Shown here: piece by piece, positions 33,961-45,435 of the stretch
How the letters are laid out: every line of letters begins with the position of its first letter
How positions within the stretch are numbered: position 1 is the stretch's first letter
NCBI GenBank assembly: GCA_963556195.1
Contig: OY744531.1
Span: 102,037,142-102,101,141, forward strand
Length of the DNA stretch: 64,000 bases
Source: Sepiola atlantica
Lineage: Eukaryota > Mollusca > Cephalopoda > Sepiida > Sepiolidae
Reading direction: 5' to 3'
Position numbers and translations under genes: made by a program
The notes under the pieces: generated by a model
The model's database searches: none
What the model was told of the DNA's origin: nothing
The model's input: the letters and a program-made list of their open reading frames with translations, nothing else

Positions 33961-34860
33961 GTGAGTATCTAGTTTTTTTCCAATCTTTAAAAACAAATAT
34001 ATTTTCCATATTTCAGGATGTCACCCCTCTCTTCATTTTCAATATAATTGAACTCATCCCGAATGATATTAGTGGATGAGGCAGAATTTCAGAACCCAAT
34101 TTCACAAAAAGATGTGAGATATATGGTCAAGCATTGTCATGCAGCGATATTGAGTCTTTTTGTTGACCAATCATGAACAAAAAGAAAGGGAAAGTTTCTG
34201 GTACATCTTGTCGATTTTCTGACCATACTTCTTTGTAGTTACTCGCCTTATCAGCGGGGCCACAAATTAGCCGACTGCAACTGCGTGCAAAGGAGTACTA
34301 TTTTCTCCCCGAAAACAGGGCCATCTGTAGGTTGTGGGAGGCAACCCATGATGCCTTGGGACAGGATCCTGGTGGCTGAGCAGTATGTGGTCTGGTGACG
34401 TACATCAATCTAATTCGGCCTTCACTTCAGCTAGATGGAAGGTTGTAGAGGCCCGATCTGATCAATGGGCTGGTCACATAATGCCCTAGTATCTATAAGT
34501 TCATCCCCAACCGTACTATTCAATCTGATTCTTCTAAAAATAAAAACCTTATTTCTCCTTTTTTATTTTTCCTCCTAAATAGATACTAGAAGAACAAAGA
34601 TTACCACTGACAAAGAGTACTGTTTTTCTAAGGGTAATGTTCCCACTGCCACTGTAAAAATATTTTTATGAGAATAATGGTTTCTGGGAGTAATGGTTTC
34701 TAAGAGTGATATTCCCACTTTCACTGTAAAATTTCCTTCTGGGATTAATGTTTTCTAAGAGTAATTTCCAACTGTCATTGTGAAATTTCTTTCGAAGAGT
34801 AATGTTTTTCTAGGAGCAGCGTTTTCTAGGAATAAAAAAAAATTATCCTACCTAATAGAA
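33961..34860. other. Start of the 24.7-kb SNX14 intron
   Basis: 34620-34830 has four diverged copies of a roughly 60-bp motif containing TTTCTAAGAGTAATGTT. Otherwise nothing recognised. Confidence 0.4.
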
Positions 34861-34861
34861 T

Positions 34862-34935
34862 TACATTTGACAACTTCATTCGGCATTAAATGACCCACAG
34901 AGGGTTGATATGCCGTAAAACAAACCAAACCATCT
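34862..34935 (+). mobile_element. Hairpin tail of a LINE or SINE (family C tail)
   Basis: ATTTGACAACTTCATTCGGC then ATTAAATGACCCACAGAGGG TTGATATGCCGTAAAAC. The leading TTTGACAACTT is shared with the LINE tail at 36497 and not with the SINE copies. Confidence 0.65.
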
Positions 34936-35562
34936 CTGCAGTTACTGTTTTACTGGGATTCAGGCGACTGTGGTTGATAATCAAACAGTATCATCGCCTT
35001 TTGAAGCTTCTGGGATTTTGCTGAAATGTTTCAACATTTCACCATAATCTGAGCTGATCAGTTTTTACGTTTCTGTATTTACTAATGAGTCACCACTTAT
35101 CACGGCTAAAAGCGACTCAAGGGTTACGGAAATGAATAGATTGTTAGTTGAATGATGATGACTATTATGAGAGGATTGAAAATAATGAATAAAATGTGAT
35201 GACCTATGAGGCCGGTTTATGACAAGTGTTTATTATTGACATTGGGTTTGAAGGTGACCATGTTGTAGCCCTCAGGGAAGCAATCCTGTGGTAAGTTGTT
35301 CCACGGGTGGAAGTTCTTGGAAAGAATCACTGTTCATAGAAATTCGAATTGGTGTAAAGTATGCGGTGGTAGAACAGAAAGTATTTGCAGTTGTGATAGA
35401 AAGAGGAGTTCTTGCTGTGAAAGTTTTACATGGGGGAACAGAGATTGAAGCTCAGTCGGGCACCTTCCATTCTCGAATTTTATAAAGACCTATTTTTTTT
35501 GTCAAAAGTCATTAACAATTGCAAAATGATTAAAATAATTTTACTCAAAAGAATCTCATCAA

Positions 35563-35745
35563 CACCACCACCACCATCACCACCATCATCACCACCATCA
35601 CCACCACCACCACCACCACCACCATCACCATCACCACCATCATCACCATCACCACCACCACCATTATCACCATCACCACCATTATCACCATCACCACCAC
35701 CATCATCATCACCACCACCACCGCCATCATCATCATATTCAGTTT
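35563..35745. repeat. CAC/CAT trinucleotide microsatellite
   Basis: About 60 interrupted CAC, CAT and CCA triplets. Confidence 0.97.
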
Positions 35746-36084
35746 AATGCCTGTTTTACATGCTGGCATATTTTAGGAAGTTTAGGAACAGGGGTTGGAA
35801 CAGAATTCGTTGTGGGTGGAATGAAACTGACATATAAAATGTAATCCTAAAACCACTGGTCTCTCCATCTCTCTCTCTCTCTCTCTCCATCTCTCTCTGC
35901 CTGAATCATGTATCCAATTCCCTTTCCATGTGGCACCCATTTTGTCGGGTTTCTTTCATTTGAGACAGTCCAGAACTGTTGGATGACTTACACCTAACTT
36001 CTCAGCAAGTTCTCCAACACCATCAATTCATCGTGAATTACAACTTCTAGGTTGTCATCTCCATAACACATTTTCTATGGCAAG

Positions 36085-36565
36085 AATATTGGGATGAGTG
36101 CCAAAATAATAAGTTATATAAGATTTGGCCAACTATAGATGAGTGGGCCCTGGACTATAGAAAAGTAAGGAGAGAAGAGGTTATAATAACCAGACTTCGT
36201 ATAGGACACACGTATATTACTCACAAGCATTTATTGGAAGAAGAGGAGTCTCCAATGTGCATAGCGTGTCAACAAGCTTACACAGTCAAACATGTATTAA
36301 TAGACTGTCAAGATGTGCAGCAAACCCGAAACAAGTATTACGACTCCCAAAATCTAAAAGACTTGTTTGAAAACATAAATATAACGAAAATTTTAGACTT
36401 CATCAAGGAAGTTGGACTGTTCCAAAAAATCTGATTGCAAGCTCTTCATTTCAATTTTCATTGTCTCTCAAGACAATGTGAAATAATTGGAATTGTATTT
36501 GACAACTTTATTCGGGATTACATAACCCATAGTTGGTTGCTATGCCGTAAAAAAAACAAACAAAC
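36085..36565 (+). pseudogene. LINE 3' end with RNase H-proximal C-terminus and hairpin tail
   Basis: About 36105-36434 encodes IDEWALDYRKVRREEVIITR, LRIGHTYITHKHLLEEEESP, MCIACQQAYTVKHVLIDCQD and FLIKEVGLFQKI-like sequence before a stop. This is the segment after RNase H in LINEs of the I/Jockey/R1 groups (TRLRIGHT.lTH..LL......C..C....TV.H.L..C). It is open for about 110 codons. The 3' end (36497-36562) is TTTGACAACTTTATTCGGGA TTACATAACCCATAGTTGG TTGCTATGCCGTAAA, the same hairpin tail seen on family C SINEs. Confidence 0.8.
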
Positions 36566-37190
36566 CATAACACATTTTCTAAACCGACGTTGCAGTGTAT
36601 GTTTGTTGATGGTCCTCGGCTACCTGTAATTCTTTAACTAAATTTGAACTCCAACAGAAAATTACTCACATTTGCTACCTATAAATAATAACCTGAATTT
36701 ATGACATTTGAAATAAATTTAATAACATAAGTGTTGTGGGGTACAAATCACCCCTATTGAAGAACTAATGGAAGCAACCATCTATAATAAATACCATGGT
36801 TGCAAAGACTCAAACAGAGGCCATTCCTATTCATGTTTTACCGCATGGTAGGAATCCGGTCATCTCCTACCACATTTAGTGGCGTTACTGTATTGCTATG
36901 AATAAATACATTGTATATTTTAACCTGTCACAATTTGTGGTTGTTATCTTTGTGACCCCTAGCACGGGTCTACAACAATAAGAATGTTGAAGAAATGTTG
37001 CTATTTACATTAAAATATTTTTAACCTACATCTAATTGTAGATGAAGAAAAAAAAATAATAACTAAACATTTATTTGTTGTCTTAAAATATTAAAAATAA
37101 GCATTTATTTGAAAGATCGCTGCCAAATTTAATTAATACAAAACCAAAAATTATTTTCTTATTAACCTGGTGTTGTTTACTAAAAAAAAT
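36566..37190. other. SNX14 intron, unassigned
   Basis: AT-rich sequence with no recognised exon or repeat. Confidence 0.35.
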
Positions 37191-37545
37191 GCAATAAAAT
37201 CTACAACAAACTACTAACAAAATACAATAAAATTTACAAAAAACTACTAAAAAAATACAATAAAATCCACAACAAACTACTAAAAAATACAGTAAAATCT
37301 ACAAAAAACTACAATAAAATCTACAAAAAACTACTAAAAAAATACAATAAAATCTACAAAAAACTATTAAAAAAATACAATAAAATCTACAAAAAACTAT
37401 TAAAAAACTACAATAAAATCTACAAAAAACTATTAAAAAATACAATAAAATCTACAAAAAACTACTAAAAAACTACAATAAAATCTACAAAAAACTACTA
37501 AAAAAATACAATAAAATCTACAAAAAACTATTAAAAAAAACAATT
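37191..37545. repeat. Roughly 33-bp AT-rich minisatellite
   Basis: About eleven units of AATACAATAAAATCTACAAA plus AAACTA(C/T)TAAAAA with length variation. Confidence 0.93.
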
Positions 37546-37974
37546 CTAAAAATTTAAAAGGAAGTTTCAGTTTATTTTCATAAACTGGAAATTTAATGCA
37601 TAATGGAAATAAAAATGATTATCCCAAAATTATTTTTAAAAGGACTCAGTAACAAAAATATTATACAAGACAAGATTATCAGATTAAAAAAAAATAGTCG
37701 TCTGTGAAACAAACAGACAACATTACAAGCTATGGTAACAGTTCTTTTCTAAATATTTATTTCATTGATATAATTGAGCTGTAGAATACGTGTCTTTCTG
37801 TTTGTTCACAAATCACTCCTAAGCTTTTCGAGATAGACCCTCATAACAACATATATTTTTAAACTACATTTCCAAACGTACGTGGAAAAGTATATCCAAT
37901 TTTGTTAAAGAGGAGTCTAACATTATCAGAGTTCGGAAATGTTTGAGATGAGGATTGATGATTTGTATTATTTG

Positions 37975-38110
37975 GACCCATGGCGTAACACTTAAAGACG
38001 TTGATTAACAACAATCACTTCTAAGTGACAGTCTTCCAGAGATTGAAGGTTCGATCCTTACTCTAGGCGATAATAATTAAGAATAACATAAAAATTAACT
38101 CTTTTACCCG
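37975..38110 (+). mobile_element. tRNA-derived SINE remnant
   Basis: ATGGCGTAACACTTAAAGA resembles a Pol III A box, and GGTTCGATCC at 38050-38059 is a perfect B box. No matching acceptor stem is kept, so this is a SINE head and not a tRNA gene. Confidence 0.5.
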
Positions 38111-38235
38111 ATCATGGCTGAAGGAACGAGAACAATCTATTCCCATGGATTAAATAAAGGATTCAGTTCAAAATTCTGTATATGTTCCCGCTGAGTTCAC
38201 AAGTGCAAAAAGACGCGCCTGAACAAGATTGTTAT

Positions 38236-38298
38236 TATTTTTTCAACGTAACTTTTTTCAACGTAACTTTTTTCAACGTAACTTTTTTCAACGTAACC
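38236..38298. repeat. 15-bp tandem repeat (four units)
   Basis: AACTTTTTTCAACGT repeated four times. Confidence 0.95.
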
Positions 38299-38521
38299 TC
38301 CGAAGATGAGAATTGTAGTCTGAGTAATCCAAATGATACAAAACATTATCGTGGGAGCGGCATTCAAGCTTGACACCCACAAAAAGGAAATCATTTTTAA
38401 TTTTTAAAATTTTATTTATAACTTTAAAATTAAAGAAATTAAAAAAAAAAAAAAAAAGCAGAGAAATGTTAGTAAGGGTTTTCAAGGTTTGAAGTAGAAG
38501 TGCACAGGGGTCCTGACGAAT

Positions 38522-39082
38522 TTCAGAGAAACGCCGGGTGTGCCTCAAAGGGTTAAAGGCTACAAATTTACTGAAATTTATTTCAATTAATGTCACTTTA
38601 TACTTACACCTCCTCCCATTCATCCCAAAATTATCATTGATTCCCGGGAAACGCCGGGTGTGCCTCAAAGGGTTAAAGACTATAAATTTACTGAAATTTA
38701 TTTCAATTAATGTCACTTTACTTGCACCTCCTCCCATGCATCCCAAAATTATCATTTATTCCCGAGAAACGCCGGGTGTGCCTCAAAGGGTTAAAGACTA
38801 TGAATTTACTGAAATTTATTTCAATTAATGTCACTTTACTTGCACCTCCTCCCATGCATCCCAAAATTATCATTTATTCCCGAGAAACGCCGGGTGTGCC
38901 TCAAAGGGTTAAAGACTATGAATTTACTGAAATTTATTTCAATTAATATCACTTTATACTTACACCTCCTCCCATTCATCCCAAAATTATCATTGATTCC
39001 CGAGAAACGCCGGGTGTGCCTCAAAGGGTTAAAGACTATAAATTTACTGAAATTTATTTCAGTTAGTGTCACTTTACTTACA
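38522..39082. repeat. 119-bp tandem repeat, nearly five units
   Basis: Each unit has GAGAAACGCCGGGTGTGCCT, CAAAGGGTTAAAGACTATAA, TTACTGAAATTTATTTCAAT and CACCTCCTCCCATGCATCCC. The spacing is 118-120 bp. The first unit and the last are the most diverged. Confidence 0.96.
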
Positions 39083-39742
39083 CCTGCTCCCATGCAATCA
39101 ATAGTGATTACATCCTTGGGCCCACTCCCAAAATTCTAAAATGTAAAAAATAAGAATAAAAATGATATGATATCATGGGCTAGGCGCAAAAAGACGCAGG
39201 GTTTCTCATTAACTCGCAGGCAACGCTGGGTCTTCCTTCGTCTATTTATTTAACGTCACTTTTCCCTTGGGGTCAGGGGTCAGGGGTCAGACGTTTTCTG
39301 ATATTATGCAAGCTCACGTGACAGTTCTCACTGTTCAGTGAGTCAACGGTCTCCAAATTCCACTTTGTGCGGTCTTGTCTAATCACTTGTTTTCAAATTT
39401 TCCTTGGCCAGCTAACCATCCTGCGATTTAAAACATCCATGCTTCTGCAACAGTTTATCCAGGTGAATGAACATTCCACATGACGATACCAGCGTAATCG
39501 ATTTATCCTTAAGATAACCTCTATACTGGGCAAATCTAGCGCTTTCAGCAAAACCTTTGACCTGATGTGTTGGGTTTGGTTAGATTTCACGTTGCAGAAC
39601 CGTCTAATTTCTATATCGAACTTTTTTTTTCTTGTAAAAAATTATTAAAATTTATAATCTTTCTTCTTGATAAATTTGTAGAATTTTAGAGAAAGAAATA
39701 TGTAATTAAAATTTATTGATGTGAAATCGATAAATGTGTGTT

Positions 39743-40083
39743 CTTGGCCTTCTGGCTAAGATCAAATTGTAGTATCTGTTCCGATGGATACTGCACCCCA
39801 TAGACTGGTATTGTCTTGGCCTTCGGGGCTTGATTTACGCCGGTCTATGGGTCTGTCCTGTGCAGTTCTAGGAGGTCCACCCTCCCAGGCTTCGCCTCCC
39901 CTCTTTGGGGAGGAGTAAGTTTATTGCTTACTGCCTGAGGCGCCCCTACCGGGGAATGCCGACAGGGCTGCCCTGGCAATTTTTAAACCTCACTTTCCCG
40001 ACCCGACCTTGGGTCACATCTTACTTGTGGGAGTAAGATAAAAACTGGCCTTGTGCCTAACTCCTGGAGAGGAGTAAATCAAT
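39743..40083 (+). mobile_element. U2-headed SINE, family B, full-length copy
   Basis: The head CTTGGCCTTCTGGCTAAGAT CAAATTGTAGTATCTGTTC matches U2 positions about 8-43. A GC-rich body follows with CATAGACTGGTAT and CGCCGGTCTATGG able to pair, then CACCCTCCCAGGCTTCGCCT, CTGCCTGAGGCGCCCCTACC and GGGTCACATCTTACTTGTGG. The tail TAAAAACTGGCCTTGTGCCT AACTCCTGGAGAGGAGTAAA is related to the family A tail. About 340 bp. Confidence 0.8.
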
Positions 40084-40164
40084 ACTCTGAGCATACTCAA
40101 GTTAATGACCTAATGAGATCAAAGTACCTCACTCCGGACGCAATCCTATACCTGTACAAGAGCC

Positions 40165-40550
40165 AGTTACATCCTAAGATGGGGAGGTACTGTTACCACA
40201 TCTGGGGAGGTGCCGCTCAGAGTACTCTCTCTTGCTTTGACAGAGTACAGAATCAACTTTGAAATCTGGTGGGAGATGATCGCTTCTCTCCCCTACAGCC
40301 CCTTTCTCACAGAAGAGACGTTGCTAGTCTTTCTCTGCTCTATCGTAACTTTCATGGTAGGTGCTCGACCGAGCTCCAATCTCTGGTTCCCTTTCTTTCT
40401 CTGTGTTCCTAAAACTAAACAGAACTTCCATGAACAAAGTTTCTTTCCAAGAACTTCACATCTGTGGAGTACGACACCGCAGGGCTGCTTCTCAGCCGAC
40501 TACAACATGGTCGTTTTTAAGTCCAATGTTAATAAATTAAATATATATGT
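40165..40550 (+). pseudogene. LINE C-terminal fragment (family S), copy 1
   Basis: RYCYHIWGGAAQSTLSCFDRVQ is followed, after frame breaks, by FPRTSHLWSTTPQGCFSAD and VVFKSNVNKL. This is the conserved segment after RT in Jockey-like LINEs (WGGA......L..VQ...FFPRT..LWN). It ends in a GT microsatellite at 40553-40573. Sister copy at 44855-45255. Confidence 0.7.
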
Positions 40551-40852
40551 ACGTGTGTGTGTGTGTGTGTGTACAGGATCTGGCATTGGTGGAGCACCTT
40601 TGTGTCGGAAATCATTATTTCTGTGCAGCATTGAGATAATGCTCTTCAGTTAAAATAATTGGATTTACAATTGATGGAACATGGGTCCAGAATCAAATCA
40701 GCTCAAATACGCAAACATCAGCCGGCAATACTTTGGCCTCTGTATTTAGTGAGTCACAAAGTATTTCATTCATCGATCAAATAAGAAAAGAACAACCGAC
40801 AATAGCAAATATTATCTAGCTTTATTAGTGCGTTTAAAGGAATAAATCGCCA

Positions 40853-41165
40853 AATGTTAGACAGAGACGGGCTTAGTAGGGAGTAGATGAGCAAGATGTT
40901 TGTTCGCATTACATTTAAATTTCTGCATGTTAGTCAGTGAAGCAGGTAACAAGGAGGCAATTCCAAAGTCTAGCAGTTCGAAGGGAGAAATAATTAGAGT
41001 TGAAAGCTTTCCGGCATCCTGGGAACTCTGTAGTGAACACATTTGATTTTGCTGCCTGTCGGATTAGTTGTAAGGTATTTACCTCAAGGGGTCATATAAA
41101 AAGTCGTTCGTTATTTTACCAACTGTTTCAAGGTCCAACTTAGAAACCCGTTCAAAAAGAAAACG
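40853..41165 (-). pseudogene. LINE family R C-terminal fragment, copy 3 (diverged)
   Basis: The complement encodes pieces like FEYL-type DEL and a short QKFKCNANKHLAHLLP tail near 40857-40920. It resembles the ends at 12985-13520 and 55630-56035. Confidence 0.55.
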
Positions 41166-41559
41166 TTATGCCAAAATTTGGTTTTGATTTCTAGGAAGAG
41201 AGAATAATCACTAGAAGGCTTGGCTTCAATTCCAACAGAAGACAATTAAAACCAATTAAAGCTCAAAGACGCTAGAATTACTACGAACAAATGAAGAATG
41301 AAAAAAGTGCTCTTTCACTAAGACAATGCACCGTATCATAAGTCGATGGCACTATTTGAGTTATTATTCATCAGCCCTAGTTAGATGGGAACGGTGGAGG
41401 TCTTGGACTGCCAAAAGTGTTCAAGTTGGTAAAGGATAGGCATCCAGCCGTAAAATTGCCTTAAATACAATGTCTGGTCGAAATACAGCAGGAAAAAAGA
41501 AAGGCAGTGCCAGTAGCACTAATGCTGCTGGTAATGTCTTGGGCTTTGTAGATCCCAAG

Positions 41560-41735
41560 ATGCGTGGATCTTCAGGGCCTATGGATTCCATCAAGCCTTG
41601 CCAAAGACAGGAGTGGAGAGGAAGACTTAGATTTCGAGACTAGACAATCAGGCCCCACCCTCATCAGAGGATTAATTGTGGCCTGATTCAACAAATAAAC
41701 CGGTTGATGATGATGATGATGATGATGATTCACTG
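41560..41735 (+). pseudogene. RTE-like LINE 3' end (family G), copy 1
   Basis: MDSIKPCQRQEWRGRLRFRD and a stop, then CCCCACCCTCATCAGAGGAT TAATTGTGGCCTGATTC and AACAAATAAACCGGTTGATG followed by a GAT microsatellite tail. The same end, inverted, lies at 54062-54520 and 56066-56402. Confidence 0.8.
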
Positions 41736-42594
41736 TATGTGTATGTAGAGATGTTATTCACAGTTAAGCAGTATGTAACTCATTCATTCACGGAAGATCT
41801 GGATCTGTAAAAAAAAAAATGGGCTTAAGTTTATGAATATTGAATTCAGAAATTTTTATTTAAAAAAACTAAAAAAAACTATTACAATTTTTAAAAGGTG
41901 GTCGCCAAAACTGAATTCTAAACAAGATAATCTCTGTAAGTCGACTGTTTTGAAGTCACAAATGAAGAATGAAAAAAGTGCTCTTTCACTAACACAATGC
42001 ACCGTATCATAAGTCGATGGCACCGATAGCAAAACTACATAAATTTTACTTATAATTGCTTCCGCATCTACTATATCCTCCTTATATTTAATAATCAAAG
42101 TCTGACCATTTAAGCCATTGTTTTCAATACTCTCAAAGGTGTTGTTCTTAGTCGCCAACTTTCAATCTCTTTAACCCTTATGTAAGTTTTTTTTTTTTCA
42201 TAAACATCTTCTTTATCTATCTTTCTCTCTCACCGAACACTCGACGTGGTCCAGACTCGTCGCATCAACTTTTCACACTGCCTGGGGAAAAAGTTTCTAC
42301 TTTTTTTTATCTTAATGAGAATTTGCCATACAAAACAATGCTCATTTGCATAAGTGAACTCTCGTCATCAGACAAGAATAACAAGTTTCTATCTTGTAAG
42401 TGGAACAAACGCTCTAGGTTCAACCCCTGATGGATGACACACGGCGCAACCCTCACTCTTTTTCCTTGTGGACCTGCATGATGGCTGCTCGAGTGGCCTT
42501 TGGACCATGATAATTGGTGACCCATTATTATATAAAAAAAAAGATTGAAATATCATATTTTTTTGTGTAATTATCTAAATTATACATGCACACC

Positions 42595-42613
42595 AAATCA
42601 GGCTGTCTGAAGA
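42595..42613 (+). mobile_element. Head fragment of family C SINE fused to a U2-headed SINE
   Basis: AAATCAGGCTGTCTGAAG is the head start of the family C element (as at 57198 and 63303). It is followed directly by ATCAAAGTGTAGTATCTG of the family B SINE, replacing the usual TTATTGACTTCC. Confidence 0.6.
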
Positions 42614-42927
42614 TCAAAGTGTAGTATCTGTTCCGATGGATACTGTACCCTATAGACCGGTATCATCTTGACCTTCGGGGCTTGATGACGCCGGTCTGTC
42701 CTGTGCAGTTCTAGGAGGTCTACCCTCCCAGGCTTTGCCTTCTCACCCTTTGAGAAGGGGTTAGTTTATTGCTTATCGCCTGAGGCGCCCCTACTGGGGA
42801 ATGCCGACGGGTCTGCTCAGGCATTTTTTGAGGGTCACAGGTGCTCTTCCTCTAGGGTGCCGACTTATCAAATCCCACTTTCCGACCTTGTGTCACATCT
42901 TACTGCTGTGGGAGGTAGATAAATAAC
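42612..42927 (+). mobile_element. U2-headed SINE, family B, copy 2
   Basis: GATCAAAGTGTAGTATCTGT TCCGATGGATACTG, then the same GC-rich body (CGCCGGTCTGTCCTGTGCAG, CCTGAGGCGCCCCTACTGGG) and a tail GTCACATCTTACTGCTGTGG GAGGTAGATAAATAA. The first 20 bases of the U2 head are missing. Confidence 0.8.
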
Positions 42928-42989
42928 CTGTTTTTGCAAAAATGTAAATCTACCGGCTTCAGATTTAATTGAAGTGTCTTGGTTCACTG

Positions 42990-43372
42990 GACTGATAATA
43001 TTTCCATTTTCTCTCTCTTTCCCTCATTTTCAAAGCCCCATTTCTCTCTATCCCTCTCTCCTTTTTAAATCCCTTAACCCTTTATATTTTGTCTCCTTTT
43101 TTTTTTACCCATTCTCCATTTGGGTTCTCTTTTTTTTCTCCTTCCATTTCAGAACACATTCTCTCCCCCCCCCCCTCCTCTCTCTCTCTTCATCCTCTCT
43201 CTCTCCTTTTCCCTATCTCTTTTGGCCATCTTTCTTTCCTTCTTTCACCTACTTTTCTCCTATCACCCCTCCTTGTTCCCTCTTTCTGACATCCTCTCTC
43301 TTCTTGTCCCCCCCCCTCTCTTGGCAAACCTCTCCATTCTTTCTCACTCTTTTGCCACCATTGTCCAATTAA
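42990..43372. repeat. Polypyrimidine (CT-rich) tract, about 380 bp
   Basis: The + strand is dominated by C and T with irregular TCTCTC, CCTTTT and CCCCCC blocks. The long Ser/Leu/Pro/Phe frames within it are compositional. Confidence 0.9.
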
Positions 43373-44265
43373 CAAAACATATCATCTCTAAACAACAAAG
43401 ACTCTTTCCAAATGATAGAATGCTTCATAAAATCTCCATATATTTTCTATAAATTTATATGGTTTCAATCTTTGTATAGACAGCAATAAATACAATGAAA
43501 TTGAAAACTCACTCATTTGCTGAGTATAAATCTCTTGTGACAAACTTGACAAGAAGACATTTTAAAAAAAAAACTTTTATCTTTTATCAGACATTCTGTT
43601 GTAATTGTATAAAACATTTATTTGAAACATTTTTCTCATTTTTAATTGTAAAATAAATCATTTCTGCTTTTTCTAGCATAAAATAAATCATAATTTTCAG
43701 ATCTTCTGCACTGAACATGGGTTTCTAATCTTTTAAGGACATTCAGTATGACTTATGGCAGGAACACATTAAAACGTTATCGTGATTGTTTTGCTAAGGA
43801 TTTATTATAGAAACGCATTAGAAATTGCCGTTGATTTATCATTTTAGTACATTTTGCTGCTAAGCTTATATAGGTTACTGAAACGTTACTCTAGTAAGAG
43901 GCTTACAGATATTTTGAGTCTTTTATGACTTGAAACATAAAACAAAAGTATATTTTATAATTTGTTAAAAATTAAATTAGAGAAAAAAAATTCATATTAA
44001 TTGAAATTTATTTATAAGTTCGGTTTAAAAACCAAGTAAAAGACAAAAAGAGAGTCAGTATTTGTTCATTAAAATCCAAATAGAAGATTTGGAGCTTCTC
44101 ATCAGCAGGTGCAGCTTTTGTGCACGTGCATAGTTTGCTTGCATAACGGTTTAATAGTAAGTGCTAATTGAACAGTGTTGTCATGGTAGGATTTGTGTGG
44201 CTGGCTACCTTTGGATTGTCCCTTAAATAGCCAGTACAAAAAAGGTACTTGGCTCCCAGAGCAAC
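43373..44265. other. Single-copy-looking intron sequence
   Basis: AT-rich, without recognised repeats or exons. Confidence 0.35.
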
Positions 44266-44272
44266 TCTTTCT

Positions 44273-44337
44273 GATTGGTTGAAGTCCGATTTCGGTAACC
44301 AATCGAAATTGAGTATTTTGTAACAAATTAACCAATC
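44273..44337. promoter_or_regulatory. Cluster of three CCAAT motifs
   Basis: ATTGG at 44275-44279 and CCAAT at 44299-44303 and 44332-44336 lie within 62 bp in contexts like NF-Y sites (GATTGGTT, ACCAATCG, ACCAATCAG). No TATA box, start site or downstream gene is evident, so this is only a candidate. Confidence 0.25.
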
Positions 44338-44854
44338 AGAATTAAGTAGTTATGGAAATTGTTTCGCTGCTACTGTCGCTACTACTTCTGTAACAGGGTT
44401 CCACAGGTCTTTTGCAAAATAAAACTTTTGTCCTGTCCTTTTTTTTTTTTCTCCTTTTTTTTATGTTTGTGAAGATTTTTTTTATGTCAACAGGCCATAA
44501 TAATTAATTTGAATGCTGCTATTGTATGAATTGATGTACAAATCTGCAGACTGGAAAATTATATTTTGCACCCCCCCCTCTCCTCGTCCCCCCCCCCCCA
44601 AAAAAAAAAAGCAATTACCGTAAATTATTTCATTTATTTCTACATTTTTCGTACAAATACATTTTTTGTAATGAAGGAAAAAAAAAAAAAATTATGACAG
44701 ATTTCTATTGAATATATCAGTGATGGAAAATCTTTGGTACATGATTTATGGACAAAGACATGGTTATAGAAAATTAGAACAAGTCAACCAGAATGTTTTG
44801 AAATATTTAGAAAACAATAACATTAAGGCAAGAACAAAATAAAATTACTAAAAT

Positions 44855-45255
44855 GAAGTACTGCTGCCACATCTGGGGAGGTGCCGCTCAGAGCTCCCCT
44901 TTCTTGCCTTGACAGAGTTCAAAATTGACTTTGCAATCTAGTGGCGGATGATATCTTCTTTTCCCTACATCTCCTTCATCACAGAAGAGACGCTGCTAGT
45001 CTTTCTCTACTCTATGGTTATTTCAATGGAAGGTGCTCGACTGAACTCCGATCTATGGTTCCTCTTTGTAAGATATTCACATCAAAACTTTGGTTAGTTA
45101 CTACAACTGCAAACTTTCCTTTTCTTTCTCCGGAATTCAAACAGAATTTCCATGAACAGTGTTTCTTTCCAAAAACTGTTGAACATGTTTTCCCAGCATT
45201 GCTTCACTGCAGGCTACAACATGGTCATCTCCAAATCAAATCTCAATAAATACTT
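44855..45255 (+). pseudogene. LINE C-terminal fragment (family S), copy 2
   Basis: CCACATCTGGGGAGGTGCCG encodes HIWGGAAQ. Then LLYGYFNGRCSTELRSMVPL and NFHEQCFFPKT follow. Frameshifted; parallel to 40165-40550. Confidence 0.7.
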
Positions 45256-45435
45256 CGCATAAACCGTCCTCATAAGTAATCAAATGTTATTCATTTTTCC
45301 ATTCATTATTTTCAATCCTCTAATCATACTCTTCATAATTCAGCTAACAATCTATCAATTACATTAACCCTTATCCCCAAATAGTCTTCGGCCTTGATAA
45401 GTGGTGACTCATTAGAAAATTAAAATAAAAAAGAT

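Noticed and set aside
39743..39790. Functional U2 snRNA gene
   Set aside because: Only the first about 40 bases match; the Sm site and 3' stem-loops are missing.
42974..43452. Open frames rich in Ser, Leu, Pro and Phe
   Set aside because: Produced by the CT-rich tract; composition only.
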